Shown: positions 11,115 to 24,200, counted from the stretch's first letter. The stretch is 64,000 nucleotides of DNA from Notospermus geniculatus (GCA_002633025.1 NMRB01000154.1:525750-589749), one strand, 5' to 3'. Program-made: numbers and translations. Notes: generated by a model from the letters alone, not told the origin.

Positions 11115-11620
11115 TGGAGCCTGTTTCATAAAGTGACTTTAAGCTATTGGTACCTTTAACCAAATGGAAAATGCATTGAGTTAATGGTGCCATTATTTTC
11201 TGCAAGGAGGGTTCAGATCAGTGCATTGTCTTCAGAACGTGTTTTGGCTGGGGTTATTAACAGATTGATGAACTCATCATATATTGATCATTATATTATG
11301 GTACCGGTACATACATAATATTCTTATCAAACCTTGCAAACTGTTGCCGTAAAGAGATTGATTTCCATCTCACGATGTCCGAACCCACCGGCATGCTTAC
11401 AGAGCAAACACCACTCTCAGCTGCTGTAACATATTTCCAATGGTGGTTGAGGATGCAGGGCATGTTGGGGGCTTCATTCATTCATGTCTAATATCTCATC
11501 ATCTCCCAATTGATTTACTGACCGGTGTCTTAAGGCGGTAGTGACTCATTGTGTAACCTAACAGGTTTCTTCTATTACTTTCCACAGAAGAAGGCTGCGT
11601 GTCCACTGGCAACATTTTTC
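11115..11620. other. Non-coding stretch
   Basis: Opens with GAGCCTGTTTCATAAAG, a motif that recurs (in both orientations) at 31790, 32525 and 49511 and probably marks element ends. Nothing else is supported. Confidence 0.35.
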
Positions 11621-11910
11621 CAACATTTGAGCAATGTTCCTGAACAAGATGATCTTTTGACCGTGTATACACAGACCAACAAATCATAGCAACATTTGAG
11701 CAACGTCCCTGGAGCAACATGATCTTTTGACCGTGTACACAGACCAACAAATCATAGCAACATTTGAACAACATTCCTGAGCAACATGATCTTTTGACCG
11801 TGTATACACAGACCAACAAATCATAGCAACATTTGAGCAACGTTCCTGAGCAACATGATCTTTTGACCGTGTATACACAGCAAATCATAACAACATTTAA
11901 ACAACATGTT
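11621..11910. repeat. Minisatellite, about 69-bp unit, 4-5 copies
   Basis: The block CAACATTTGAGCAA starts at 11621, 11690, 11758 and 11827, with a diverged start at 11891, so spacing is 69, 68, 69 and 64 bp. The unit includes ATGATCTTTTGACCGTG. A 129-codon minus-strand frame here, with repeated Cys-rich units, is the translation of the repeat and is not called as a gene. Spacer and repeat lengths do not resemble a CRISPR array. Confidence 0.85.
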
Positions 11911-12769
11911 AGAAGTCTTTCCCTTCAACCCACTGGACAACATTGCCCAGCAACATGTTGCTGCTCTGAATGATGACTTCTCATCTAGTCTGGGAGCTAG
12001 GAGTGGGTTATAAAAATTCCCTTTCTGTTTTGGCTTCGTCTGATAGACTACCAGGACAACCAACTTTTGGAACTTCTGTGTATGATATTTTTCCCAAAAT
12101 TTTCTTGCACGTCACCCCTTTACCCTTGCCATGACATTCCACTAGACAGAAGACTGCTAACACCAGCAAAGACACGTGATGATTCTTGAGAAAAATATAT
12201 TTTTATTGCCCGTCAGTTCACCTTGATTGGCCATCAGCGATGTTAGCATGTCAAACAAATGCTTAGTCATCTAGCCTTTCATGTTCCCATGCAATATCTT
12301 CAATTGGCTATTCATTTGCATGTGATAATTTACAATATTCCTCATAAAGCATTGGAACAGAAAAACCACCGTCTACAGAATTGCTTCTTGCCCGAAGGAC
12401 TTGGGAAGATCATCAGAGCAACACTTGTGCGGGAAGTGTTTGCCGTGCGGATGGGGGTGGTTGGCAGGAGCTCATCTCGGCTCACGAGGAAGGTTAATGA
12501 GTTTTCTGTGAGTTTGTTCTGTGCGGGGAGATATGAGGGTGGTCGGTTTGTAATTATGCTACCAAGGTCAGCAAGTGAGGTATGTTAACTAGCCATGAGG
12601 TCAGTGACTCTTCAAGATCCAGCCATCACTAAAGAATTAGGGCTGAATTACGTTCAAATATTGTCGGGGTCATTCCCCATGTATACTGTACTTTTACCTC
12701 TAAGGCAGAAACCGGTCATTGAACCACGGTCATTCCCTAAAAGTAGAGTATGCTGCACAATTGACGTCC
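11911..12769. other. Non-coding stretch
   Basis: No supported gene. The open frame at 12259-12588 lacks splice context or motifs. Confidence 0.35.
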
Positions 12770-12995
12770 CTTCCGCACCGCATATTATCCGCGTGCCACA
12801 TGCAGCGTCATGCAGGTACCGCCCTCGTATCTTCCGCAGACATCACTGCCTTGGAAGGCATGCAGTGAAGACGTAATGTCATTCGCCCGTGGTGCGCGGA
12901 TGTCACGCAGAAGAGACGCGTGACGTATTTATACCATATGCAGTGAATTGAAGCTGTACCTTCCGCATACTCACACGGAAGGTACGGGGGGATAC
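12770..12995. mobile_element. Half of a TGACGT-rich foldback element
   Basis: The segment matches one arm of the foldback at 29750-30172. Shared blocks include CACATGCAGC, ATCTTCCGCAGAC, GTGAAGACGTAA, GTCATTC and CACGCAGAAGAGACGCG. It ends near 12972 at the short palindrome GTACCTTCCG...CGGAAGGTAC, which corresponds to the centre of the complete element. The second arm is missing. Confidence 0.65.
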
Positions 12996-13923
12996 AGGTA
13001 GGTCAGTTGTGCTCTGTACTGTATAAGAAATATTTCCGAAAGGTTTGATTAAGGACGCCCTCAAGAGAACTGGACAATCATTTCAACATCAAAAACAAGA
13101 CAACATCACCGGGAGAAAAACGGCCAACAGATGATGCATGCTTCTGTCCACAATTATCGGGAAAAACATGCAACAAATTGCCAGCAAATCTCACGGATCA
13201 GTACATCCCTTGGAGATTACCGTCATGATTAAATTCCATCACACAACGATACCGCAATTGCTTGTGGACGGAACTTTTCCGCTTGCGTACCTTGACATCC
13301 TTTACACATTATCGCCATGATCCTTGTAACTGCACCGATCAATGGCCAAGACGCATCCCCAATTACATAAGTTATTTGTCTGATAACCTAAACCGAATCC
13401 AAGAGTGGTTTCTCCTCTGACTCATCATCTAATAGTCTTTTGATGTCCTATGCCTTATCGCTGTCAACTCCAGCGCTTCTTCAATATGGCTTTGGGCAAA
13501 TTACTCGTCGATGTTGTCAATACTGACTTCTTGAGGTTGGATGACGATTTCAACATTCAATGCAGGAATTTTATGAATGATCACAATGTTTGCTCAACGT
13601 CATACCAAAGGGCACAAACAGCCTTGGAAAGTTGGCTTAACATGTTTTACACCTTCTAATAACGCCGAGTTTTCTGATGACTCAATACTTTGGATTACAT
13701 GCGATTACCATGGAACATGATATTTGAGAAATTAGATTTTTCTCAGTAATTTTCTCATCAATTTGGCCGATTATCGCAGGCCACAATCTTATCAAATGAT
13801 CAGTGAAAGATACAAAATATACATGGGTCAGCCTTGTTCCACCATGTTCGTGAATCACTGGAATTCAAGATGGAATGTTGGGGACATGCAACCGTGGTTG
13901 TCACCAACACAAAATAACCTTAA
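12996..13923. other. Non-coding stretch
   Basis: No supported feature. Short frames at 13138-13320 and 13450-13659 carry no recognisable motif. Confidence 0.35.
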
Positions 13924-14105
13924 AGGCCAGTTTCCACTATAGCGGATTCCGCCGTGGTTTGCGGCGAGCGGAGCAGTTTTCACAGGCATTGGGATAATTA
14001 ACGCACCATGTATTGTTAAACCATCAAAGAATTATCCAAAACCCTGTGAAAACTGCACCGCTTGCCGCAAACCACGGCGGAATCCGCTGTAGTGGAGACG
14101 GGCCT
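13924..14105. mobile_element. Palindromic TIR element (182 bp)
   Basis: Arms of about 75 bp pair with few mismatches: AGGCCAGTTTCCACTATAGC at the left against GCTGTAGTGGAGACGGGCCT at the right. They continue through GGATTCCGCC, GTGGTTTGCGGC and ACTGC/GCAGT blocks. The flanks are TTAA on the left and TCAA on the right, suggesting a decayed TTAA target. Non-coding. The termini resemble those of the 133-bp elements at 747 and 28914 (AGGCYGGKTTC-like). Confidence 0.75.
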
Positions 14106-15250
14106 CAAGCCTAGCGTACATCACACTCGCGACTGGCTGCAACTGATCCAATCAGTAGCTGGTGATGTAGGTAACGCGCTGCACACACATCGCAAATTCA
14201 ACCCCAAGTGGTGCTACGATGCTACGATATAAAGATACGAATATAATGTAGAAGGCTAATAGTCGTACAAGAGTTTCCTAATTGACCAACCAGCCAAATC
14301 TGTGACACCGTAAGCTGTGGTGCCTTGTACCTTGTTGTTTCCAGGGCAAGTAGGCTAAAAGACCCCATCCAACCCAGGGACATGAGTAGCTTGGCATGGG
14401 CTCTTCCGTACTAACCAGCATCCTCCCAAAGCAGGGGTTTTTATTCTCGCTCCTCTTCATCCACTCACGTGTGGGTGTATAAATAAGAGAGGCCAAAGCC
14501 TTGCTATGGGAGGATGACTTACCAGGGTCAATAATGCTTTGGCTTTTGCCCTGGTGGAAAGATACAGAGTACAATTACAACCACCTGGTGCAATGGCTAA
14601 AATGTCAATAAACCAAAATCATGCTGTCCCTCCCGAATATCACCCCCTGATAGAAATGATGAGTAATGTCTCATTACCCCGACCTCTTGTGACCGGTGGG
14701 AATACGATCTATTGAATGATATCGACTCGGTACGAATCAATGCCGATGGTGTGAAAACTGAAGACAACAAATACTCTCCTTACCGATGAGATAAAGGAGA
14801 GATCAATGTCTGTAATGAAAGTTTTCATACTTTGACCCCTTCTCTTTGAACTAATCTTTTGCAAATATCAATCTTTAGTATCGTGAGCTCCTTCTCAATT
14901 TTCAAGATACCGGCATCATGTTTTCAAATCAGTGCAGCATTTTCATATCTTGGTGAAAATTTGACCTGTGATGTCGCGAACGAGATGAAAAGATAATTTG
15001 ATATTGGAACTTGTATGTTTCAGCATGAAAACATTCTTTTTCTGGAAAAATCCGTTTACTTGGGCGTATGATTCATGACAATTAGTTTATGGTCCTAAGG
15101 GTTGGATTTGCAGCTGTGAGTTGGCTGGTCGTGGCTTCTTTCTTTGTAAGTATGCACCACTCAATAAGATGTCTGTAACAAACCCCACCACGGTGACAAC
15201 CACTGCCGCCACCGCCGCTGCACCACCGCCACCCTGGTCACCACCACCAA
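14106..15250. other. Non-coding stretch, simple repeat at the end
   Basis: No gene is supported. At 15180-15250 the sequence is a cryptically simple CCACC/CCGCC-rich tract. Confidence 0.4.
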
Positions 15251-15440
15251 TGGTCTGATTCACACAGTGGAAATTGTACTGCCGTGCATGAGGTCTTGGT
15301 TTTGATCCCCTGTTGTGCTGGTGGCTTCACGTGGTACACCTAGACTCTGTCAGGAAGAGATCACCCTCTCTCCGGGGCACCAGTTTCCTCCTGCATAAAA
15401 TTATTATTTCCCATTATTGTTTGATGATAGATGCCCTCAC
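15251..15440 (+). mobile_element. SINE-like unit
   Basis: A degenerate tRNA-like head (CACAGTGGAAATT, GGTTTTGATCCCC as a B-box-like motif) is followed by CTCTCCGGGGCACCAGTTTCC, the tail shared with the other units. Confidence 0.55.
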
Positions 15441-16555
15441 AGCTTCATTTGCTGCTTGCACTCATCGAAATGAAAAGCATGCAAATATTTTGTGGTTTAC
15501 AGTAATCTTTGATTTCAGCTTTCAAGTGCTTTAAAATTGAGGCTCCTTTGTTAATCCAGGTATTCTAAGGTATCAGTCATTTCCAGTATCGATGAATCTT
15601 TCATAATCTGTCATAATTAATTATAAAACAAGCCTTACAAGGCCTTTATTCTGTCAGGGAATTGCCCTTAAAGGCATTGTACCCACACTAATTAAAGGAG
15701 CACTGAATGCGCCGTTTTCTCTTTTGAAGATAAAAAAGGCCCGCATACCTCCACAATGCAATTAGCATTGAGACAAAGCATAATATCGTGACAAACATGA
15801 AACTCTAAAGCTTCTAATTAGGCATGACTAATCATATTAACGAGCGGGAGATCTTCCATTTAGGAGGATGCAACAGGTTATTACGTTTCCAAGGACATGG
15901 AGAATGGCTTCTTGTGTCTCCTTGGAGATCACGGGTACATTTGGCAACATTTTGACAGTGAACTTTATAGCATGATGAGTTTAACTGAAAGTTCTGTCAA
16001 TTTATTTAGGATTTCTGCCAGAGAAATGGCAGCTGTGAGCTTTAATTAACGCAGATAATTCTAGTGGTATTTGTTGGTTGTCATTCAAACTGTAATCAAC
16101 AGTAAAAGTTATTGTACCATTTTGAGTGTAGGAAATCAACTTTTTCCGAATATTGCCATAAAACAAACTCAAATTTTTTAAGTCAAAATTCAGTGACGTC
16201 AATGCAGCTTTCAAGGTACATTTTGTTTTAATCATTAAAAGTAATGCATATTTTCCCACACAGTTTAAGTCACCAACAGCAAATTAAACAGACTTGAAAG
16301 CAAAAATTCACATTTTGAAATTCCTATGGTAATAGGAAATTCCTAAGTAATAAATAGTTTTAAATGCAGTTTTGATATGCCAGACTCTCAGAATACTTGT
16401 CAGTCCTAATGGATTTTGAATGGTACTTTCAGTCAAAGTGGCACACTATTGTACATTGCATCGGTTGCTGTCATCAGCAAGTGAGATTTCCATTTGCAAA
16501 ATTTGGTCTTCGAGCTGTCATGATCTTGATAGTGCACACAAGCAGAGTACACCAA
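15441..16555. other. Non-coding stretch
   Basis: AT-rich with no supported gene. The minus frame at 16002-16259 is AT-driven. Confidence 0.35.
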
Positions 16556-16815
16556 ACGAGGAATCCGCGTGCTGTTTATCCCGACAGGTCGGCGCTGCAA
16601 GCGGTGCGACGAAACCGATGTCATTGACATCGTTTCAAGTGTTGATGCTACGTCATGAAAAAATCAGCTGTATGTTTCTCTACAGGAATAATGAGATAAA
16701 GATGTTGCCATTATCACCATCCTATCTCTTCATTTTAAGGAAAAAAGCACCGAAAATGCAGAATTTTTCATCTGCTACAAGATGATGTAAATTTTAATGC
16801 CAGGCGCCCTAGTGT
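16556..16815. mobile_element. TIR element, copy 2, truncated
   Basis: Opposite-orientation copy of the element at 6465-6836. Starts GAGGAATCCGCGTGC, continues CCCGACAGGTCGGCGCTGC and CATGAAAAAATCAGCTG, and ends near TTTTAATGCCAGGCG. The second terminal repeat is absent, so it is a one-ended remnant. Confidence 0.7.
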
Positions 16816-17327
16816 TCACACAGTGGTACAGCCATTTAGAGGACTGTGTGGTCGCAAGGTTCTGCTGGTTACGGCTGCGGCTATGATCACGCAGTCACTA
16901 AGCTCTGTATGCACACAGCATAGTAAAGAAGTGGCTTCGCCAGCCACGTAAAGGCTGAATGCTACCATATAGCAGACCTTCTTACATGGAAATAAACCAA
17001 AAATATTTCTTCTTAAAGATGTAGATAATCTTCACATTCGGTACATCAAAAATCATGAAAAAACGGTTCCTGACTTTCAGAAACCTGATTGCAATCTAAA
17101 ACCTGTCGTAAAGGGCATGGGAAGTCGTGGCCTTGTGCCCTCTTCCTTGATTAAATTTTTTTCCAAATAACATTGCCACAGATTTTGTACATTTTTTCCC
17201 AGATTCTTTTGATTGGTGGTTACTTTTCTCATCAGCCGTACCTAGTTCTTTGGGGAGGAAAATATTGAATGCTGCTGTGTCGTATGCCTTCATTGCTGCA
17301 ACAAGAATCCCTTGTGTATTTCTTCTT
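16816..17327. other. Non-coding stretch
   Basis: No supported feature. Confidence 0.35.
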
Positions 17328-17356
17328 AAAGCCCCTCAGTATTGAATTTTACGGAA
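17328..17356. repeat. Single end of the TTAA element family, interrupted
   Basis: TTAAAGCCCCTCAGTATTGAATT matches the left end of the element at 2887-3176 with a few changes. It is cut off by the GGATCC-type element that begins at 17357, so the latter may have inserted into the former. Confidence 0.6.
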
Positions 17357-17529
17357 CCAGGCATGGATCCGAGGGGGGCACACCCAGCGCAGCCCCCCCC
17401 CCTTTCGGCCAACAAATCTGTAAAATCGACCGTGAAATTCTGGAATTTGGTGCAAATCATTGAAATTCACTGCAGATTTCAATGTTCCTAGCACAGTGCG
17501 CCCCTCTGACATTTTGGATCCGTCCCTGG
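17357..17529. mobile_element. GGATCC-terminus element (173 bp), copy A
   Basis: Ends CCAGGCATGGATCC and GGATCCGTCCCTGG form terminal inverted repeats. The interior (CAACAAATCTGTAAAATCGA, AAATTCACTGCAGATTTC, AGCACAGTGCGCCCC) is shared with copies at 29523-29694 (opposite orientation) and 40122-40294. Non-coding. Open frames that cross it are fortuitous. Confidence 0.8.
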
Positions 17530-18739
17530 GAATTTCCAAAATGTTAGAAGAGTGCAGATAGTGGTCTGATGGTCTTGTGAAGGTCCCAAAATGCTTGCCT
17601 GATACGTAGGCTACTTCAAGAATTAAGCTCTTGTTTTGAGCACACATTAAAAAACTTCAGGCAGAGCTCTAATGTATTAAGAAAGAGCGTAGTTCATTTT
17701 ACACGACACTAACGGTGGCGAATGTAAGCACTTTCTGAATTGAAGTGCGGCTTTTAATGAAAATCTGCACATCAAAACTCATGAAAAACAGTGATAGCAA
17801 TCTAATATGTCTGCAAAATAAATTGATTTAAATCATTCCAAATCTTTTTTTTTGAGGGTAAGAAATGACAACTTGATATTAAATCCACTTTGTATGAGTT
17901 ACGCGAGGCGAACATGCAAGCAATTGCTAGCAGTTTGATTGACATGGCGTAACTTGCATGATAATGTTGTCAGGACGAATATGTTGTCAATAAAGGACAC
18001 AATACTAAAGGTATAGGTGCAATCTACGGATGAAGGACAGAATTCAGAAGTGCATAGAGGTAAATAAGGACACAATACTATAAAGGTGCAGGTGCTCGTA
18101 ATAATACAGAGCAGAACTCTTTGGTGCAGGTACTGTCAATAAAGGACACAATACTAAAGGTACAGGTGCTCATAACGATAGAGGAGAGTAGATGCTCATC
18201 TGTCAGTAAAATGACACAATACTGTCACTTTTCACTGTCAGCTGGACAAAAGATCTCCCCTTAAAGTAACAGGTGCTTTGTAAATAAGGTTGTTGAACTT
18301 TGTTCAGTTTCAAAGTGGTCCAGTATCAGAGTTCCTATAAAAAGTAGCGAAACCCATGAAAGGAGGTTATTGTGGAATGCCTATCCAAGTAAGGGGGTAA
18401 TGGGGGATGGGGCATTTGAAACCAGGGGAACAAGCTTCGGTCTCCCCTACATCAAAGGAGTTGAAGGAAATCACTAACGAGCAGTATAAATGTTGATGAT
18501 TTTCTTATAGGTGATAATGGCTGAACTGAAAGTGTATGGAAGTAATGGATGTATATTTTCTGTTGTAATGGTTTAAGTTGTGAAAAGCCATTAGTGCTTA
18601 CCGCTGGTTTGATTGACATTTTACTGTTGCAGGCTGGCTTTCCTCCTGTGACTCCCATGTAGTATGTTAGGAAAGTAATGTACAGTCTTTTGCTGAAGTT
18701 TAAGCTGCCTATCATCTTTCAAGTTTTGCGTACCGAATT
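17530..18739. other. Non-coding stretch with irregular repeats
   Basis: Between about 17990 and 18230 the phrase AAAGGACACAATACTAAAGG recurs irregularly, about four times with intervening AGGTGC motifs. No gene is supported. Confidence 0.45.
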
Positions 18740-19110
18740 GAGTGCACTCGGGCGCGGAGCCAGCATTTTGGGCAGAAGGGGTCAGGGCCGGCGAAGGGGG
18801 TCATTGCAGGTGGGCGCCGAAGGTGTGGGGCGTCCCCCAGAAATTTTTTTAAAAATTTTTTTACAGTGAATTGGCATGAAGAATGAGTCAATGGTAACAA
18901 CCAAATGCCTTGAAATCGCGTCCTTTGTAACCCAGGTGCGATATGAACTGAACAAGAAGTGATGTCAATGGTCAAAATATATTTAAGAGGGCAATTTGAA
19001 CGTTTTTTGGGGGGGGAATAGAAAAAAAGTTATTTTTGATGAAAAAAATTTTTTTTTTGAAAAAAGAATTTGTTGAAAAAAAATTTTTTTTGAAAAAAAC
19101 CCAGGGTCAG
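18740..19110. repeat. Low-complexity repeat region
   Basis: A G-rich segment (GCGCGGAGCCAGCATTTTGG, then GGCGTCCCCCAG) is followed at 18840-18860 and 19000-19105 by runs of A and T with near-palindromic GAAAAAAATTTTTTTTTT. The same CCCCCAGAAA motif occurs near 650-665. This may be a decayed repeat end. Confidence 0.45.
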
Positions 19111-20166
19111 GGCCATTTTCGCGGGTCGGGCAGGGACGATCGCCAGCTTTCTTTTTTTTATGTGGCCTTATGCTGATGTCAGGTCGACCTTGCGACAGCA
19201 CCGAACAGGCAGCAACTGACTTTTTTGGTTCACCTTGCATCTGAGGCACAACTGATCGTCAACAAATCATCGGCGATGTTGTGTGACATGACTGCATTTG
19301 CGTCGCCGGCGACCGTTGGCAGCAGTCGCTGATAAAAAAGAATCACAAATGGCAAGAGCAGAATGTGTTCAACTTCCACACCATGACGAATCATGGATCC
19401 ATTCACAGTCGACCTGAGTCAACTTATGATTCCCTGCTTGCAGATGCTCCCTGCTGCATGATGAGTGCAACATTTTCAATTTTGCGACCTCCATGATTTC
19501 TTCACTTGATGCCATTTGTTCTGTCATGGTGCAGGCAATTGCGAGTGTGACCTGACACCAGCATTTGAACTGACTTCTTAAATGTGACACTAGAGTATCC
19601 CTACTGTGGTCTCCCATGGCTCTCTGCCAGCAAGCCGTCATCTCGCTCATTGTTCGCCTGCCAATTGCACAAGAAGTTTCCACCACCGTAGGTGAAACAA
19701 GATATCGATTGTTTCAACGTTCTTCTCAAACACCTGTTGGCATGCCGTTGTAAAGGAATCTAATCAAGTGCTGGTTAAGCTCGCCCCACAGGGATTCCTA
19801 TTGATAACAAACTAACAAGGATTACTCTCACGAAAGAAGCTTATTTCAAAATCTTGTTCATTGCATCCGTGTTTCTGTCGTGACAAGATTTCCTGGCGTG
19901 TAGAATGTGACGTACTCATTGGTAATTGACAGCCACTCAGTATAATCATTATTTCCCATGATTTTGTGGTTTCAATCGTTTTTAGACTGATTTCACGTTT
20001 TTGCTCAGTGCAATATTTTGATGGCGATTTATAAGATTTCTTCTGACAATTCAAAGTTGATTTAATTTTGGAAGAGACTCTTGTATTCTCACAAGATGTC
20101 TTGCGCATTTCAGGAGTTGTTTATTTTCACAAGATACTCACAACTGCGTGGGGAGTTTAATAACTT
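19111..20166. other. Non-coding stretch
   Basis: No supported gene. The minus frame at 19369-19686 has no recognisable motif. Confidence 0.35.
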
Positions 20167-20250
20167 TAGAATGAAGGCAACTTTCGTTTGGTGGGATTTA
20201 CGTTGCTCTTGTTCATCCTTGAAAGTGGCATGCATGTTCCCGAGGCCACA
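20167..20250 (+). repeat. Dispersed repeat, copy 1
   Basis: GAAGGCAACTTTCGTTTGGT and the following bases recur at 52230-52300, followed in both places by TTGCTCTTGTT and GGCATGC. The element class is unknown. Confidence 0.55.
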
Positions 20251-20984
20251 AAATATTTATTTCCTGTCACGTCTTCACCAGAGCAATGATTCTTGCTTGC
20301 ATTGAAGGTGTCTCTAATAATTGCACCAATCTAGAGCCAAAGAAAGCAGTCCTTTGGCGAAAACATCATGATGAGAAAAGAAGAATGCAGTCCCTAATAA
20401 CTGCAATCGAAGCTCGTCATGACAGAGCTCTCAGTCACGGACGGCCGTCAGCATCCCGCGGTATCATTGATTTTATCTTCAACCACACCTGAAAAGTAGC
20501 GGTGTGCGTGATGTTGTGGTGACTTGTTCCAGGCGAATAGAAATCGAATTAGCTGCGGAGAGAATGGTTCGCATTAATTTATGAAGTTGCTGATGTGAAG
20601 TATGGAGAATCATGGTATCTCTGATGGAACTCTTGATGATGGTATTGGTTTTGGATCACCTCAACCTGGCGTGAACCCTGCACAAGATTCTGTACATTTT
20701 GTGTGCATCAACTAGCTCTTTATCTCTGCATGAGAAGGAGACACCTGTTGCATGAACTCGATATAAGGATGTGAATTCATGAAATACCATTTCGATTCCA
20801 GGATCTAAAATGGTCAACGGGGGTGGGGGGTTGTGAGTGCTGACTCTATATTCAGGATCAAGTTCTAAAATGTCTGTTTTGCTGAACACCTTGTCCACAC
20901 CTTGCAAAGATACAAAGACACAGCTCAGTCAAAAAGGGGAGCTAAGGGCATAAAAAGGCCGAGGAAGTGACATATACCTGGTTG
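20251..20984. other. Non-coding stretch
   Basis: No supported feature. Confidence 0.35.
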
Positions 20985-21240
20985 TTGGAATGGCACAGCA
21001 GAAATTTCGGCACATGTGACCTCTCAGGCTGCAGGTTTGATGCCCAGTTGTATCTGCACTTCATGTGATAGAGAGGGCCGGCTCATTTTGATGTTGCAAG
21101 TTTTCTCCGGGCACTCTGGTTTCCCCCTGCTGTACGTTAGATTCACCAGTGAGCCAAGTTAGAGCTCTTGCTTTTCGATTCAATATTTTAAAATAATGCC
21201 ATAATTGGCACTTAGCTCTTGATTCAGCATTTTAGGATCA
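20985..21240 (+). mobile_element. SINE-like unit, most complete 3' end
   Basis: A tRNA-like head (GGCACAGCAGAAATT, GCAGGTTTGATGCCC) is followed by TTTTCTCCGGGCACTCTGG and TTTCCCCCTGC. The 3' block TTGGCACTTAGCTCTTGATTC is shared with 10265-10410. Non-coding, transcribed if at all by RNA polymerase III. Confidence 0.65.
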
Positions 21241-24200
21241 AAATGATCAACTTGAAATGCTGCAGTCTGACGCAGACTCAGTCGCTTAAAGACGCAAAGA
21301 TTCAGAGCTCAGAAGGGGGCAAAAAAGCTACAAGCATACTGGAAAAATACATGGATCCCGGTTGACGAACTTTTTCAAGGAATGGGTACGTGTTTTCACA
21401 GCAGTCAACCTGTGGCATCTACCACCTGCAGTGGTATTGGCAGGTCTCAAGGTCCTATTCAATACTTGAATGCCTGATTAACTACAAGGCTATTTCTGAT
21501 AGGAAGCTTCCAAGCATAAAATTCGATAAATCCTCCACTTCAAAGCTGTATTGTTCCTCAAGCTCAGTTGATAATCAGGGAATCTGCATTTGAGCCCTTA
21601 TTTCATAGAAACTGTGTTGGTTGTAAATGTTAGAAATTAGTTTTAAGCCATCCGCGCGACTTAAAATGCGATGCAGCTCATTGCATCGCAGTAATTCAGT
21701 CATGTCCTGATTGTGTGTAGATACCAAGTTGTACAACAAAATCAGTCAAAGTCTTCTACCACCGCAGGATGGTTGCGTCGCAGTAAATTCCATCACATAG
21801 TGCAGCGATTGCTAATTAGGTTGTGCATGCACAAAGACCCTTTAAATATAGGTGGTTTCGAATTTTGTTGGAATGAACCTTTACAGTTTCCGAATGGCAA
21901 GTTTGTCATTTCCTGTCGTCATCCCATTGTTTCCACCGGTCACAGCAACCGAACTGTAACATCCATTGTAGCGGATTACCAACGTAAGACAAAACATGAG
22001 ACGATCGGCCAGCTTCATCAGATCTTGTGATTCATCATCAAAGCATTCATTCCCGACGAAATGATGATTGCCTCCGTAAATGACGAGATAAACACATCCT
22101 GTTGCATGCGGCAGTTAGATTCCGTTTATCGCATCTGATTGAGGCAGCCGGTTTTTCCCAAGGAGGACATTGTTGTCTTCGCATGCATTGCAGATTGTCT
22201 CCTGTTTTGCTGTTTGGTATTTCTTGTTGTCGAGTTCAGTTTCTTCCCATTTTGTCCTCCAGTGGCAATGATAGTATTTGTATTACGCCTATAAAAGTAG
22301 CTGTGGTTCTGCCAGCCCTACCAACAGTAGCTAGTTTTACATGAGGATGGTTCGGACCGGTCTCTCCTTGAGCCAGTTGAAGCCAGCTCACCTGTAAGTG
22401 GCTTGTGCTGCCTACACGGTGACGGATTGAATGGGACCGGTTTTGAGTCAATTAAAACCACCTTAAAATCATGTTTTCATTGTTATCAACACTTGATTCC
22501 TGATTTATTCGTCTTTTGTTTTTCCTAGTATTAACATAATTTTCTTTTACCATCTGTGGCAAGAATGCAATCAGAATCATTCCCGAGGCGGTCAGAACAC
22601 AATCTCATCAAATTGTGTGATTTGTCCTCCAGGAAATTATTCTTTGATGTCAATTCGTTGACAAAGTGAAAGAGAGTTAAACATCCTGTTGCATGCTGCA
22701 AACAGGTAGCGTCACGGAATCAACGTGTTTGGAGACCCACCACATCAAAGCTGGCGTGATCTTTACACGAATGCTCTTGGATTGTTCCCTCTGTGGGGGT
22801 CGCTCTAGAGCCACATGGCATTTTCCCATCATCTTAACTCCTGTTGTATCGATGGTGCGGGTTACTCGTTAGGTATCCACTGATGCTTCGGCTGTGGGAA
22901 AGAGGATGTTTTGTCGATCCAGCAGTGGTAAGAGAGTAAGAAGTAGAATTCAGCATCTGTAGCATTTATCATCTGCTGTTGTAGTTATGGTAACTGGTAC
23001 TCTAGTTTTCACGGTACTCAAATTTGGCCCTTTATAATGTACACATCCACTGCACATCGCATAAAAATATAAGGTAACTAACTGACAAATGACAGAGTGG
23101 TTGAGGGTAGAAATTTTTCACTATTTCAACAAAGCATGTAACTTCTCATATTCATAGTGTTACTCTTGATACCTAAGATCCATAAAAATGTCCCCCAAAA
23201 ATTGTGTCACTGGTGGCAGCCATATTGATTTCAAATATGGCTGCCAAAATAAAAATATTTGTTTGATATCTCAGTTATTTTAGCACATTTAGCAGTATAA
23301 TAAGGAAGTACATCAGACTGAGCAGTTATAGAGATTTAATTTGACAATTAATAAGTCAAATCAGTCAACCATTAAATTCAGGTTCTGCTCAGTCATACAT
23401 CAGGGTCCAGTTGTTCAAAGCACAGATAGCAGCTATCGGTGCTTTGAAGAACCGGCCCCTGATTGGGAAGCATTGGGACTTATTTGTGTGACAAACAATT
23501 ACCAACTGGTGAAAATAATGGGATGTAATTGCTGAAAATAACTCAATAAATTCATCAGCAACACTCTTGAAAACAACAAAGTTGATAGAAAAAGCATGAT
23601 TATTTGAATAAAAGCAGACGGCATTTATGCAGATTTGCACAGAATTTATTTGATGGGAGTTTAGAATGTTTCATCAGCGCAATCAAATCTGATCGGAAAG
23701 CATTTCTCTCGAGTAATTGGAGTATTTTTCAGTTGATTTCAAATTGTAGGTTTTCATTCCAGGAATAATCAACTTTCCTGCTGCCGTGGTTGGTTTGTGG
23801 GTATAAGTTTACGGTGACAAATGTGCACAGTCGATTTTGTTTACCAGGGGTTTCTCTGATTACAGGACTCAAGATGTGTATTGCTGAAGAAAAAAACTTG
23901 TTCCCTCTACTGAATTAACTGGGGATCAGATGGGCTGGTCGATCTTCCGTCCTTGAACACCTAAATTGCTGACACATCATTCTTGTTGCATCTTGCTATC
24001 TTTGCTATGTTAAAGTTTGTTCAAGAAATCAAAAGCTGCTGTTTACCTGAGGGAGATTCCCCTGATTTGTGATTGGTGGGAAAACCGTGAGACCTTGGCC
24101 TTGGTACTTGGAGGGATTACATGTTGGTCTAAGACATTAATTATGACATAAAAAGGATTCGATGTTGAACTTGCTTGAAACAATAGAAGTTCAAAAATCT

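Noticed and set aside
11499-11888. 129-codon Cys-rich minus-strand frame
   Set aside because: It is the translation of the 69-bp minisatellite, and similar frames appear in other phases.
11621-11910. CRISPR-like array
   Set aside because: The units are contiguous without unique spacers, and the genome is plainly eukaryotic. The same applies to 40681-41137.
15180-15250. Coding Pro/Thr-rich stretch
   Set aside because: It is simple-sequence CCACC repeat with no open-frame support.
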